Source: Melittangium boletus DSM 14713
GTDB lineage: Bacteria > Myxococcota > Myxococcia > Myxococcales > Myxococcaceae
Reading direction: 5' to 3'
Assembly: GCF_002305855.1 (NCBI RefSeq)
Contig: NZ_CP022163.1
Coordinates: 5,580,292 to 5,644,291, forward strand
Length of the DNA: 64,000 nt
In this document: positions 1 to 7,403 of the stretch, in pieces
Layout: the number at the start of each line of letters is the position of its first letter
How positions within the stretch are numbered: the stretch's first letter is position 1
The notes under the pieces: generated by a model
Told to the model about the DNA's origin: nothing
What the model saw: the letters and a program-made list of their open reading frames with translations, nothing else
The model's database searches: none
Translations under genes and position numbers: made by a program

Positions 1-345
1 CGGTAGCAGAACCGGCTGCCACAGGGCTGTAGCGATGTCCCGGCCCCCGCGAGGTGAACACCTCTCGATGAACGAGCGGCGGGCGGACAAGCACCGATGT
101 CGCGTGCGCGCCACTCTTCTCCTACACACGGACATCCCGACGCGCCCGGGAGGGTCCGCTCCCCTGCTTCAACCGGGACGGATTCCCTCCGTGCGTTACT
201 CGTTAAATCCCCGCTCTTCCGGACGGAGTGGGCGTCCGGGACGTCCGTCCGCACCCTTGGGAAAGAAGCCGGAAAACACGGCCTCTCCGACTTTTCCCCC
301 GGGGTGACATCTCATGACCGCGAAGTCCCCGTGCTGGAGCCGCCC
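1..345. other. Upstream region with no supported gene
   Basis: No convincing gene is visible here. Open frames exist but their translations are Arg/Pro/Ser-rich, as expected of chance frames in GC-rich DNA. The only structure noted is a short dyad at 51-64 (gaggtg-aa-cacctc). The promoter of the following exporter operon probably lies here, but no -35/-10 or GG-N10-GC element could be recognised with confidence. Confidence 0.5.
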
Positions 346-1608
346 ATGAGGCTCCTTCCTCTGGCCACGCGCAACCTGATGCGCAATCCGCGCCGGACCG
401 CCATCTCGCTCGCCGCCCTGGTGGTGGGCGTGGGCGCGATGGTGGGACTCCGGGGCTTCATCAACGGGCAGCAGCGGGTGGTGCTGGAGAACATCGTCCT
501 CGGCCAGGTGGGGGCGATCCAGGTGCACCGCACGGGCTACCTGGCCAATGTCCAGGGCTCGCCCTTGACGCTGGACCTGGAGGACTCTCCCGCGCTGCGC
601 GAGCGGCTGTCACGCGTGGATGGGGTCACCGGCGTGGCGCCCCGCATCGTGTTCGGCGGGATGGTGTCGCTGCCGGACGCCACGGAGGAGTCCGAGGACG
701 CGGGCCGGACGGGCTACCTGCTGCTCACCGCGTATGACCCGGAGCTGGAGCCCCGGGTGACGCCGCGGCGCCTGACGTGGCTCGCCGAGGGGGCGCATCT
801 CTCGGGTGGGGACACGCCGGGCCTGCTGCTCGACGCGGACATGGCGAGGAGCCTGCGCGCGACGGTGATGGAGCCCTCGGTGGACGAGGAGGCCTGGCCC
901 GCGTTGCTCGCGGCGGACCGGGAAGGCGTGCTCAATGGCGAGGCGGTGCGCCTGACGGGCACGCTGGTGGGCGCGCCGCTCGGGGACCAACGCCAGGGCT
1001 ATGTGCCGCTGGGCACCGCGCAGCGGTTGCTGCGCATGGAGGGGCGTGTCACCGAGTACGCCCTGTCGGTGGCGAACCTGGAGGACGTGCACGCGGTGCG
1101 TGACGCGGCGCGGGCGGTGCTGGGCCCCGGCTACGAGGTGCACGCCTGGGATGACGTGCTGCCTTTCGTCGCGCAGCTGGTGCGGCACCAGGACTTCATC
1201 TTCGCCATCGTCACCCTGGTGTTCCTGCTGACGGTGCTGCTGGGGATCGTCAACGTGATGTTGATGAACGTGCTGGAGCGGGTGCGGGAGATCGGCACCC
1301 TGCTCGCGGTGGGGCTGAGGCGGCGGCACGTGGTGTCGCTCTTCCTGCTGGAGGGCGCGGTGCTGGGCCTGCTGGGAGGCGTGCTCGGCGCGGGAGTGGG
1401 GTGGGGGGTGACCTGGTGGCTGGGGCGGCAGGGCATCCACCTGCCGGCCTATGGCACCACGGCCGACAGCGTCATCCGGCCGCACATCTCCGGGTTGTAC
1501 GTGGTGCGCGCGGTGGGGCTGGCCACGGTGGGCGCGGCGCTCGCCGCCCTGTGGCCCGCGTATCGCGCCTCCCAACTCCGTCCCGTGGAGGCCCTGGCCC
1601 ACTCATGA
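346..1608 (+). CDS. FtsX/MacB-family ABC transporter permease (1)
   Basis: Inner-membrane subunit (420 aa) of an ABC exporter of the LolC/LolE/MacB type. The N-terminus LATRNLMRNPRRTAISLAAL is the usual amphipathic entry plus first membrane helix. A periplasmic MacB-like domain of about 250 residues follows, then three C-terminal helices (FIFAIVTLVFLLTVLLGIV and later) with the conserved NVMLMNVLERVREIGTLLAVG segment after the second helix. ATG 346 was chosen because it begins the hydrophobic N-terminus directly; GTG 331 is an in-frame alternative. It overlaps the next gene by 4 bp (ATGA), so the two are translationally coupled. With the second permease it should form a heterodimer energised by the ATPase at 5074. 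The substrate is unknown; lipoprotein or lipid is the inference from the neighbours. Confidence 0.93.
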   Translation: MRLLPLATRNLMRNPRRTAISLAALVVGVGAMVGLRGFINGQQRVVLENIVLGQVGAIQVHRTGYLANVQGSPLTLDLEDSPALRERLSRVDGVTGVAPRIVFGGMVSLPDATEESEDAGRTGYLLLTAYDPELEPRVTPRRLTWLAEGAHLSGGDTPGLLLDADMARSLRATVMEPSVDEEAWPALLAADREGVLNGEAVRLTGTLVGAPLGDQRQGYVPLGTAQRLLRMEGRVTEYALSVANLEDVHAVRDAARAVLGPGYEVHAWDDVLPFVAQLVRHQDFIFAIVTLVFLLTVLLGIVNVMLMNVLERVREIGTLLAVGLRRRHVVSLFLLEGAVLGLLGGVLGAGVGWGVTWWLGRQGIHLPAYGTTADSVIRPHISGLYVVRAVGLATVGAALAALWPAYRASQLRPVEALAHS

Positions 1609-2855
1609 GCTCCTTGTCCTCTCTCGCCGCGCGCAATGTGGCGCGCAATCTCCGCCGCAGCCTCGTCACCCTGGCCTCCGTGCTCCTGGGCGTCACCGCG
1701 GTGCTCGTGCTGGAGGGCTTCATCGGAGGCTTCCTGCGCCTCATCGTGGACGACGTCGTGCTGGGCAAGACGGGCGCGCTCCAGGTCCACACCACCGGAT
1801 ATATGGAGAGCAGTGACGCGCTCCTGCTCGAGCCGAACATCCCCTACGACGAGTCGCTGCTCGCCCGCATCCGCGCGGTGCCCGGCGTCAAGGGCGTCAC
1901 CGGCCGCATCCAGTTCTCCGGGCTGGTGAGCAACGGCGTGTCCCAGACGATGTTCGTGGGCCGGGGCCTGGACCTGGCCACGGAGGCCCAGGCGGTCCCC
2001 CGGACGGGCTTCGACGTGTTGCCCGGCGGGCGGATGCTCACGGTGGAAGACCATGCCCAGGCCATCGTCGGCGGCGAGCTGGCGCATGCCTTCCACGCGG
2101 TGGCCTCGGGGACGAAGTCCGGGACCGAGGTGGACCGGGTGACGCTCGCCTCGTCGAGCCCCAGGGGCCGCGCCAACTCGCTGGACGTGGCGGTGGCGGG
2201 GCTGAGCGTGTCGGGGCTGCCCCACGAGAACAAGAGCGTGGTGACGGTGCCCCTGCCGCTCGCGCAGGAGCTGGTGGGCCTGGAGGGCCGCGTCACCGAG
2301 CTGGCCGTGGCGGTGGACGATCTGGATCGCCTGGACTCCATCGCCGCGTCACTGCGCGTCCTGCTCGGCCCTGGCTACGAGGTGCACACCTGGCGCCAGC
2401 TCCAGCCCTTCGTGGGCGACACGTTGCAGCGCATGCGCTTCGTGATGGGGCTCATCGGGCTCATCCTCTTCGTCATCATCCTCACGGGCATCCTCAACAC
2501 CACGCTCATGAGCGTGTTCGAGCGGGTGAGGGAGATTGGCACCCTGCTCGCGGTGGGCATGCGCCAGCGGCAGGTGCTGGTGCTCTTCCTGTGGGAGGCC
2601 GCGCTGATTGGCGTGATGGGGGCGGTGGGAGGCGTGGGCGTGGGCTGGGCGCTCGTGCGGGCCATCGCGGCCCGAGGCGTTCCCATGGCCATGGTACTGA
2701 ACACCGGCTCCAACTCCCTGCTGCGTCCGGAGCTGCGCCCCTCCTTCGTGCTGCTCACCTTTGGAGTGGCGGTGGTGGGGGCGCTGGCCGCCGCGGCCTG
2801 GCCGGCCTGGAAGGCGAGCCGCCTGCGCCCGGTGGAGGCGCTGCGCTCGGTGTGA
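1605..2855 (+). CDS. FtsX/MacB-family ABC transporter permease (2)
   Basis: Second permease (416 aa), a paralogue of the upstream one: it opens with LAARNVARNLRRSLVTLASV and keeps the EVHTWRQLQPF segment and the SVFERVREIGTLLAVGMRQR motif. One N-terminal and three C-terminal membrane helices bracket a periplasmic domain. Its ATG overlaps the TGA of the preceding gene. The closely matched pair resembles LolC/LolE, where two different permeases form one transporter, rather than homodimeric MacB. The LolA-like gene 48 bp downstream fits an outer-membrane sorting or extraction role. The family is clear; the cargo is inferred. Confidence 0.93.
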   Translation: MSSLSSLAARNVARNLRRSLVTLASVLLGVTAVLVLEGFIGGFLRLIVDDVVLGKTGALQVHTTGYMESSDALLLEPNIPYDESLLARIRAVPGVKGVTGRIQFSGLVSNGVSQTMFVGRGLDLATEAQAVPRTGFDVLPGGRMLTVEDHAQAIVGGELAHAFHAVASGTKSGTEVDRVTLASSSPRGRANSLDVAVAGLSVSGLPHENKSVVTVPLPLAQELVGLEGRVTELAVAVDDLDRLDSIAASLRVLLGPGYEVHTWRQLQPFVGDTLQRMRFVMGLIGLILFVIILTGILNTTLMSVFERVREIGTLLAVGMRQRQVLVLFLWEAALIGVMGAVGGVGVGWALVRAIAARGVPMAMVLNTGSNSLLRPELRPSFVLLTFGVAVVGALAAAAWPAWKASRLRPVEALRSV

Positions 2856-2903
2856 CGTCCCTCTGTCTGTCCAACCCCTCGTTGCCCCCCATGGAGTGTG
2901 CGG

Positions 2904-3629
2904 ATGAGAGTGCTTCCTCTCGCGGTGATGACGCTGTTCATGGCGGCTCCGGCCCTGCCCGGGGAGCCCACGGCGGAGGCGCTGCTGGCCCGCTACGACG
3001 CGGTGATGGGCCCGCCCGCCTTCGAGTCCGAGTCGGAGATGACGGCGTACCGCGAGGACGGCACGAGCCGCACCTACGTGATGAAGATGCTCCGGGGCGA
3101 GGAGGACCGGTTCCGCGTCTGGTTCAAGGATCCGGCGAGCGCGCGAGGCCAGGAGATGCTGCGCTCGGGGGACAACATGTGGGTGTACCTGCCGTCGCTC
3201 AAGCGGGCCACGCGCATCGCCAACCGGGACAGCTTCCAGGGCGGTGACTTCAACAACGCGGACGTGATGCGGGTGAACTACACGAAGGACTACGCGTGCA
3301 CGCGCGTGCCCTCGAACGTGCCGGGCACGTACGCGCTGGAGCTCAAGGCGAGGACGCCGGAGACGGCCTACGACGCCATCAAGCTGTGGGTCCGCAAGAG
3401 CGATGGGATGCCGGTGCGGGGCGAGTACTACGGCACGAGCGGACAGATGCTGCGCAGCGCGGAGTTCACCGGCTACACGGAGTTCGAGAAGGGCTACACG
3501 CGGCCGGCCCGCGTGGTGATGCGCAACGAGCTGGTGAAGTCGCGGCGCTCGGAGCTCGTCATCCATTCCATGCACCTGCGCGTGGAGGCGCCGCCGCAGC
3601 GCTTCACCCAGGTGGACCTGGGACGTTGA
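2904..3629 (+). CDS. LolA-like outer-membrane lipoprotein-sorting protein
   Basis: Predicted periplasmic carrier, 241 aa, with a signal peptide (about residues 1-18, cleavage near APALPGEP). The body matches the COG2834 family by motif: a DAVMGPPAFESESEMTAY opening, a block on modified strands (MLRGEEDRFRVWFKDPASA), the loop DNMWVYLPSLKRATRIA and a C-terminal segment ending QRFTQVDLGR. These proteins fold as a half-barrel that shields acyl chains. ATG 2904 has GGAG seven bases upstream; GTG 2898 is less likely. It stands between the permeases and the barrel protein, so it probably ferries cargo between them. It is not the housekeeping LolA, because it sits inside a dedicated operon. Confidence 0.88.
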   Translation: MRVLPLAVMTLFMAAPALPGEPTAEALLARYDAVMGPPAFESESEMTAYREDGTSRTYVMKMLRGEEDRFRVWFKDPASARGQEMLRSGDNMWVYLPSLKRATRIANRDSFQGGDFNNADVMRVNYTKDYACTRVPSNVPGTYALELKARTPETAYDAIKLWVRKSDGMPVRGEYYGTSGQMLRSAEFTGYTEFEKGYTRPARVVMRNELVKSRRSELVIHSMHLRVEAPPQRFTQVDLGR

Positions 3630-3631
3630 GC

Positions 3632-5059
3632 ATGAGCCCCCCGCGCTTGAGCCTCGTGCTGTTGGCGCTCTGGGCGAGCGCTCCCGTGTCCGCCGCGGAG
3701 GTGACGGGCTACGTGGAGAGCCGCACGCAGTACCAGCGCTCGCGCGTCACGGGCCTGCTGCCCACCGACGAGCAGGCCGAGGTGCAGCAACTCCTGGAGT
3801 TCAACGTTCAGCCCCGTCACGCCTATGGGCGGGGCGGCTTCGTGTCGGCGGACCTGTCGCTCTTCCTGCGGACCGGGGGGCGCTACCGGGGCCTGGACGC
3901 GGGCGGCCGCGAGGTGTCCCTGGAGGCGCGCGCGGCGGGGGAGGCCCGGCCGCTCATGTCGCTCAACGAGCTGTACGTGAGCCACGAGGTGCTGCCTCAA
4001 CTGCACCTGCTGGCGGGCAAGAAGCGCGTCGTCTGGGGCTCGGGGCTGGCCTACAACCCGACGGACCTGCTCAACCCGCCCAAGGATCCCACGGATCCGG
4101 GGCTACAGCGCGCGGGGGCCTACCTGGCGCGGGTGGAGGTTCCGCTCGAGACCTTCGCCTTCACGTTCCTGGCGAGCCCCGCGGTGCTCGCGCAGCACAA
4201 CGGGCTGCCGCAGTCCCTGCTCGTCTACCCCTCCTGGGACCGCCGGGACACGCGGGCGCACTACCTGCTGGCCGCGCGCGCCTACGCGCTGCTGGCGGAC
4301 GCGGACGTCAACCTGATGCTCTTCCACTCGAACCTGTACGGAGACCGTTTCGAGTCGAAGACGCGCGTGGGCGTGTCCTTCTCGCGCTACTTCTTCAAGG
4401 ACTACGAGCTGCACCTGGAGGCATTGGTGGGGCGGGGCTCGGCGCGGCGCTACCCGGTGGGGGGATGCCTGGCGGACGCTCAGGCGGCGGCGGGCTGTGT
4501 GCTGCGCGAGGCGTCCCTGTTCTCCACCCATCGCCTCGACGAGCGCACGCCGCGCCCACGGGTGCTCGCGGGCTCGCGCTACATGTTCGGCGACGAATCC
4601 CTCCTGTCGCTGGAGTACCTGTTCCAGGCGGATGGCTTCACCCGGGACGAGTTCCAGCACTACGTCAACGCGCTCGGTCTGCCCCGGGAACTCCAGGACG
4701 CGGGGCGGGGCGTCTCGGACGCGGGCGCGAGCGCGGACAGGGGCGCGCCGGGCAAGTTCAACTTCGAGCCACTGGGGCGGCACTACGCCTTCCTCAGCTT
4801 CCAGAAGCCGAGGATCCACGAGGACTTCACCCTCGACGTGGTGGTGATGAGCAACCTGGGAGACCTCTCGGGCCTCGTCACGCCGAGTCTGTCCTGGGCG
4901 GGCACCGAGTGGATGACGCTCACGCTCTCCGGCTTCATCCCCTGGAGCGGCCCGCGGTCGCTCGCGGCCACGCGGCCCGGTGCCTCCACCCACGTGAGTG
5001 AACTCGGCCTGTTGCCGCTGGAGTACCGAGGCCTCTTCCAGGTCCACCTCTTCTATTGA
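3632..5059 (+). CDS. Outer-membrane beta-barrel protein of exporter operon
   Basis: Secreted protein of 475 aa with a signal peptide ending near VSAAEV. The mature part shows alternating hydrophobic/polar strands rich in Tyr and Phe (SRYFFKDYELHLEALVG, LLSLEYLFQADGFTRDEF) and ends in an aromatic residue (FQVHLFY), as expected of an outer-membrane barrel. The overall look resembles the DUF1302-type proteins that accompany LolA-like carriers, but this is an inference. It begins 2 bp after the LolA-like gene and is followed 14 bp later by the ATPase start, so it is in the operon. A role as outer-membrane receptor or outlet for the exporter cargo is plausible. Confidence 0.8.
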   Translation: MSPPRLSLVLLALWASAPVSAAEVTGYVESRTQYQRSRVTGLLPTDEQAEVQQLLEFNVQPRHAYGRGGFVSADLSLFLRTGGRYRGLDAGGREVSLEARAAGEARPLMSLNELYVSHEVLPQLHLLAGKKRVVWGSGLAYNPTDLLNPPKDPTDPGLQRAGAYLARVEVPLETFAFTFLASPAVLAQHNGLPQSLLVYPSWDRRDTRAHYLLAARAYALLADADVNLMLFHSNLYGDRFESKTRVGVSFSRYFFKDYELHLEALVGRGSARRYPVGGCLADAQAAAGCVLREASLFSTHRLDERTPRPRVLAGSRYMFGDESLLSLEYLFQADGFTRDEFQHYVNALGLPRELQDAGRGVSDAGASADRGAPGKFNFEPLGRHYAFLSFQKPRIHEDFTLDVVVMSNLGDLSGLVTPSLSWAGTEWMTLTLSGFIPWSGPRSLAATRPGASTHVSELGLLPLEYRGLFQVHLFY

Positions 5060-5073
5060 AGGACGTGCCCCCC

Positions 5074-5805
5074 ATGCCCCCTCATTCCCTTCTCGAGCTC
5101 CATGACATCACCCGCGAGTACTCCCTGGGCAAGAGCCGGGTGAACGCGCTGCGCGGTGTGGACCTGTCGGTGTCCGCGGGCGAATTCACCGTGGTGACGG
5201 GCCCCTCGGGCAGTGGCAAGACGACGCTGCTCAACATCATCGGGTGCCTGGATCGGGCCACGAGCGGCTCGTACCGGTTGGACGGCGAGGAGATCGGGGA
5301 CCGGGACTTCGACGCGCTGGCCGAGGTGCGCAACCGCAAGGTCGGCTTCATCTTCCAGAGCTTCAACCTCATCCCCGTGCTGGACGTGGCGGAGAACATC
5401 GAGCTGCCGTGCCGGCTGCGCGAGGAGGGCGGGAGGAACCAACGCGCCTTGCGCGCGCGCGTGGAGGCCCTGGCGGACGCGGTGGGCCTGCGCCCCTATT
5501 TGCATCACAAACCGGACGAGCTGTCGGGAGGTCAGCGGCAGCGGGTGGCCATCGCCCGGGCGCTCATCACCGAGCCGCGTCTGGTGTTGGCGGACGAGCC
5601 CACGGCGAACCTGGACTCGGCGACGAGCCAGCACATCCTGGATCTGATGTTGCGGCTCAACCGGGAGCAGGGGGTGACGTTCCTCTTCTCCACGCATGAT
5701 CCGCGCGTGGTGGCGCATGCCTGGCGGGTGCTGCACATCCAGGACGGCAAGCTCCTGTCGGGCGAGTACCCTGGGGTGAGCCGCCGGGCGTCGGGCGCCT
5801 CCTGA
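5074..5805 (+). CDS. ABC transporter ATP-binding protein (LolD/MacB type)
   Basis: Cytoplasmic ATPase, 243 aa, with Walker A GPSGSGKT (43-50), Q-loop FQSFNL, signature LSGGQRQR (150-157), Walker B VLADEPTANLD (171-181) and switch His208 (STHDP). The sequence type is that of LolD/MacB/FtsE exporters. ATG 5074 has GAAGGA upstream; TTG 5056 would overlap the previous stop. Encoded last in the operon, it should power the two permeases at 346 and 1605. A hairpin follows at 5829-5862, although its T-run is on the other side and it better serves the opposing gene. Confidence 0.95.
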   Translation: MPPHSLLELHDITREYSLGKSRVNALRGVDLSVSAGEFTVVTGPSGSGKTTLLNIIGCLDRATSGSYRLDGEEIGDRDFDALAEVRNRKVGFIFQSFNLIPVLDVAENIELPCRLREEGGRNQRALRARVEALADAVGLRPYLHHKPDELSGGQRQRVAIARALITEPRLVLADEPTANLDSATSQHILDLMLRLNREQGVTFLFSTHDPRVVAHAWRVLHIQDGKLLSGEYPGVSRRASGAS

Positions 5806-5816
5806 CACGGAGGCTG

Positions 5817-5862
5817 TAAAAAGACAGCGGGGGCGCCCTTCCTGGTGAGGAAGGACACCCCC
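5817..5862 (-). terminator. Intrinsic terminator of the 5906-6130 gene
   Basis: Inverted repeat 5829-5842 / 5849-5862 (14-bp arms, two non-Watson-Crick pairs, 6-nt loop TGGTGA). Read on the minus strand it is followed within a few bases by a T5 run (5818-5822), the form of a Rho-independent terminator for the small secreted-protein gene. It lies between convergent genes and may also slow transcription from the exporter operon. Confidence 0.65.
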
Positions 5863-5905
5863 GGGGGTGACACGGCTCACGCCCTGGCGAGCGGAGAAGA
5901 CCCGG

Positions 5906-6130
5906 CTACTTGGTCTTGGCCTTGGTCTTCTTGTGCTCCTCGGTCTTGGTCTTGGTGGTGCCGTCCGCGTTGGTCTCGGTCTGGGTCTCCTTCTTCTCCT
6001 CGCGCACGGCGTCCCCCTCCATGCCGCTCATCTGGGTCTGGGTCTCGGTCTTGGTCTCGGTCTTCTTGGTATCGGCGGCGAAGGCGGACACGGAGACGGA
6101 CATGAGGGCGATGGCGAGAATCTTCTTCAT
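5906..6130 (-). CDS. Small secreted Lys/Thr/Glu-rich protein
   Basis: 74-aa protein with a clear Sec signal peptide (MKKILAIALMSVSVSAFAAD, cleavage after AFA). The mature 55 residues are almost entirely charged or polar (runs of KTETKTETQTQ and EEHKKTKAKTK), with no cysteine and no recognisable fold, so it is probably disordered in the periplasm or outside the cell. No function is known to me. It is similar in design to the 88-aa protein at 6357, and both have near-identical upstream control elements (see the sigma-54 entries). Its own promoter is predicted at 6200-6215, giving a leader of about 60 nt, and a terminator follows at 5817-5862. Confidence 0.8.
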   Translation of the reverse strand: MKKILAIALMSVSVSAFAADTKKTETKTETQTQMSGMEGDAVREEKKETQTETNADGTTKTKTEEHKKTKAKTK

Positions 6131-6199
6131 GGTGGAATTCTCCTGAGCTCAAACCAACTCGCGGACGCCGCTGGATGCGACGTGGCGAGGCTTTGTCTG

Positions 6200-6215
6200 A
6201 GCATCGCTCGTGCCA
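6200..6215 (-). promoter_or_regulatory. Sigma-54-type promoter of the 5906 gene
   Basis: On the minus strand this reads TGGCACGAGCGATGCT. The -24 element TGGCACG is the perfect consensus and the GG and GC dinucleotides are exactly 10 nt apart; the -12 element is ATGCT instead of TTGCA/T. Transcription would start near 6189, about 60 nt before the ATG. An almost identical element precedes the paralogous gene at 6684-6699. Confidence 0.68.
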
Positions 6216-6243
6216 TGTCCCGTCACAGAGGAGAGGCATTGGG

Positions 6244-6261
6244 CGAGGTGGGGAGATTCTC
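6244..6261. promoter_or_regulatory. Candidate enhancer site for sigma-54 activator (copy A)
   Basis: The sequence cgaggtggggagattctc contains two elements, cgaggtggggag and ggagattctc. Both recur at 6710-6721 and 6734-6743 upstream of the second gene. The second element is a dyad (GGAGA-T-TCTC). It lies about 30 bp upstream of the -24 box, where an NtrC-type activator could bind, and the activator gene at 8792 is close by. Binding is an inference. Confidence 0.45.
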
Positions 6262-6295
6262 ACCAGCGGCGGTTCGTGGGTGCTCAAACGGCGAA

Positions 6296-6324
6296 GGGCG
6301 CCTCCCGGAGAACGGGAGACGCCC
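6296..6324 (-). terminator. Hairpin terminator after the 6357-6623 gene
   Basis: Inverted repeat 6296-6307 / 6313-6324 (12-bp arms, one mismatch, 5-nt loop GAGAA), 33 bp beyond the stop codon of the minus-strand gene. It is followed on that strand by only a short T-containing stretch, so it is a plausible but weak intrinsic terminator. Confidence 0.5.
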
Positions 6325-6356
6325 CTGGCTGCCTCGCGCGGGTGGGCGCGAAGGGA

Positions 6357-6623
6357 CTACTTGGTCTCGGCGGCGGCCTCGGCCGGCTTCGCGGCCTTCT
6401 TGGCGCCCTTCTTGGCGGGCTTCTTGGCCGTCTCCTCGGGCTTCATGGCCTCGGGCTTCACCTCGGACTTCGCGGTCTCGGTGGCCTCGGGCTTGGCGGC
6501 CTCGGGCTTCACCTCGGACTTCGCGGTGGGAGCGGGAGCGGGCGCGGCGGCGGGCTTGGTGGGCTCGGTGGCGAACGCGGACAGGGAGGCGGACACGACG
6601 AGGGCGGCGAGGACGTTCTTCAT
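6357..6623 (-). CDS. Small secreted Ala/Lys/Pro-rich protein
   Basis: 88 aa from ATG 6623, where the signal peptide MKNVLAALVVSASLSAFA starts; an in-frame ATG 48 bases upstream would add a non-signal extension and was rejected. The mature part is low-complexity Ala/Pro/Lys/Glu, containing two copies of TAKSEVKPEA spaced 17 codons apart and a basic tail (KKPAKKGAKKAAKPAEAA) that recalls histone H1-like tails. That resemblance is compositional only, and a secreted location argues against a DNA role. It shares architecture and promoter design with the 74-aa protein at 5906. Function unknown. Confidence 0.78.
   Translation of the reverse strand: MKNVLAALVVSASLSAFATEPTKPAAAPAPAPTAKSEVKPEAAKPEATETAKSEVKPEAMKPEETAKKPAKKGAKKAAKPAEAAAETK
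6447..6527. repeat. 30-bp direct repeat inside the 6357 gene
   Basis: Two identical 30-bp copies at 6447-6476 and 6498-6527, offset by 51 bp (17 codons), encode the repeated TAKSEVKPEA segment. Identity at the DNA level implies a recent internal duplication and a site where the repeat number could vary between strains. Confidence 0.85.
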
Positions 6624-6683
6624 GGTCGAATCGATGGCACGACAACTCGTCGCGGGATTGCGACGTTTCATTTAAGACACACC

Positions 6684-6699
6684 AGCACTCGCCGTGCCA
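6684..6699 (-). promoter_or_regulatory. Sigma-54-type promoter of the 6357 gene
   Basis: On the minus strand this reads TGGCACGGCGAGTGCT: perfect -24 element TGGCACG, GG-N10-GC spacing, and -12 element GTGCT. The predicted start is near 6673, about 50 nt before the ATG. Flanking bases (the motifs GCGACGT and CAACTCG downstream) are also shared with the promoter at 6200-6215, so the two control regions are homologous. Confidence 0.65.
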
Positions 6700-6709
6700 C
6701 AATGCCTTC

Positions 6710-6744
6710 CGAGGTGGGGAGGTGTTGGGTTGCGGAGATTCTCC
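6710..6744. promoter_or_regulatory. Candidate enhancer sites (copy B)
   Basis: Contains cgaggtggggag (6710-6721) and the perfect dyad ggagattctcc (6734-6744), the same two elements found fused at 6244-6261. They lie upstream of the sigma-54 promoter at 6684-6699 and also within the region upstream of the divergent lipoprotein-kinase-activator operon, so the site could serve both directions. Confidence 0.42.
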
Positions 6745-6908
6745 CCATGTCGCCTGCCCGGCCTGGGGGCACCCTCCCCATGACGCTGCGGAGGTCTTTG
6801 ACGACACCTCCCATCTTGGGGATGCTGCCCGCGTCAGCCGGTCGCGCTATGGCACGGTCTTCACTCACAGGCGCACGCTCGCGCGCACGGAGGGACGGGA
6901 ACGACGGT

Positions 6909-7403
6909 ATGCGGTACCTCTTCATCGCCATGGCCGTGCTCGGGTTGGGACTGGGATGTGCGACGCCACGGGTGATTGTTCCGCCGCCCGTGTCGGATGA
7001 TGTGGAGCGGTGGCGGCTACGGTATCTGGCGGAGTGGGATCGGGCGGAAGCGCTGGCGGTGAAGCTCGCCGCGGCGGAGAGCGCGCTGGAGGTGGTGGTG
7101 CAGGATCGCGCCGAGTCGATGCGGCTCACCCGGCAGCTCATGCAGGATCAATTGCATGAGGAGCAGGAGCGCGCGGCGGCGGAGCGGCACTCGCTGGTGG
7201 AGCACAACGCGCACCTGGTGACGCGACAGCGCGAGCTGACGGCCATCCAAGAGGAGCTGGAGGACGTGTGGTTCCAGTCCGCCTTGTCCCGGGCGAGGCG
7301 GCGCAGCCAGCCCCAGACCGCGCCCGTTCCGGTGGCGCCCTCGCCGGTTCCCGCGCCGGCCCCTCTCGCGTCCCCGTCGGCTCCTCCGTCCGGATTTCCG
7401 TGA
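6909..7403 (+). CDS. Predicted coiled-coil lipoprotein preceding histidine kinase
   Basis: 164 aa starting MRYLFIAMAVLGLGLGCATP. The N-terminus looks like a lipoprotein signal with Cys17, although the box GLG-C is not canonical. Residues of about 30-125 are a charged, Ala/Glu/Arg-rich helix predicted to form a coiled coil; the C-terminus is Pro/Ala-rich. It ends in a GTGA overlap with the kinase gene, so the two are co-translated and the protein may be an accessory or sensor partner of the kinase. No named family recognised. TGGCACG at 6850-6856 recalls half of a sigma-54 promoter upstream, but its -12 half is poor. Confidence 0.72.
   Translation: MRYLFIAMAVLGLGLGCATPRVIVPPPVSDDVERWRLRYLAEWDRAEALAVKLAAAESALEVVVQDRAESMRLTRQLMQDQLHEEQERAAAERHSLVEHNAHLVTRQRELTAIQEELEDVWFQSALSRARRRSQPQTAPVPVAPSPVPAPAPLASPSAPPSGFP

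Noticed and set aside
51..64. 14-bp dyad gaggtg-aa-cacctc
   Set aside because: Too short, with no second copy and no adjacent regulator, to call an operator; recorded only under the upstream region.
6850..6866. Possible third sigma-54 promoter, TGGCACGGTCTTCACT, on the plus strand
   Set aside because: The -24 half is perfect but the -12 half has AC instead of GC, so autoregulation of the kinase operon cannot be claimed.
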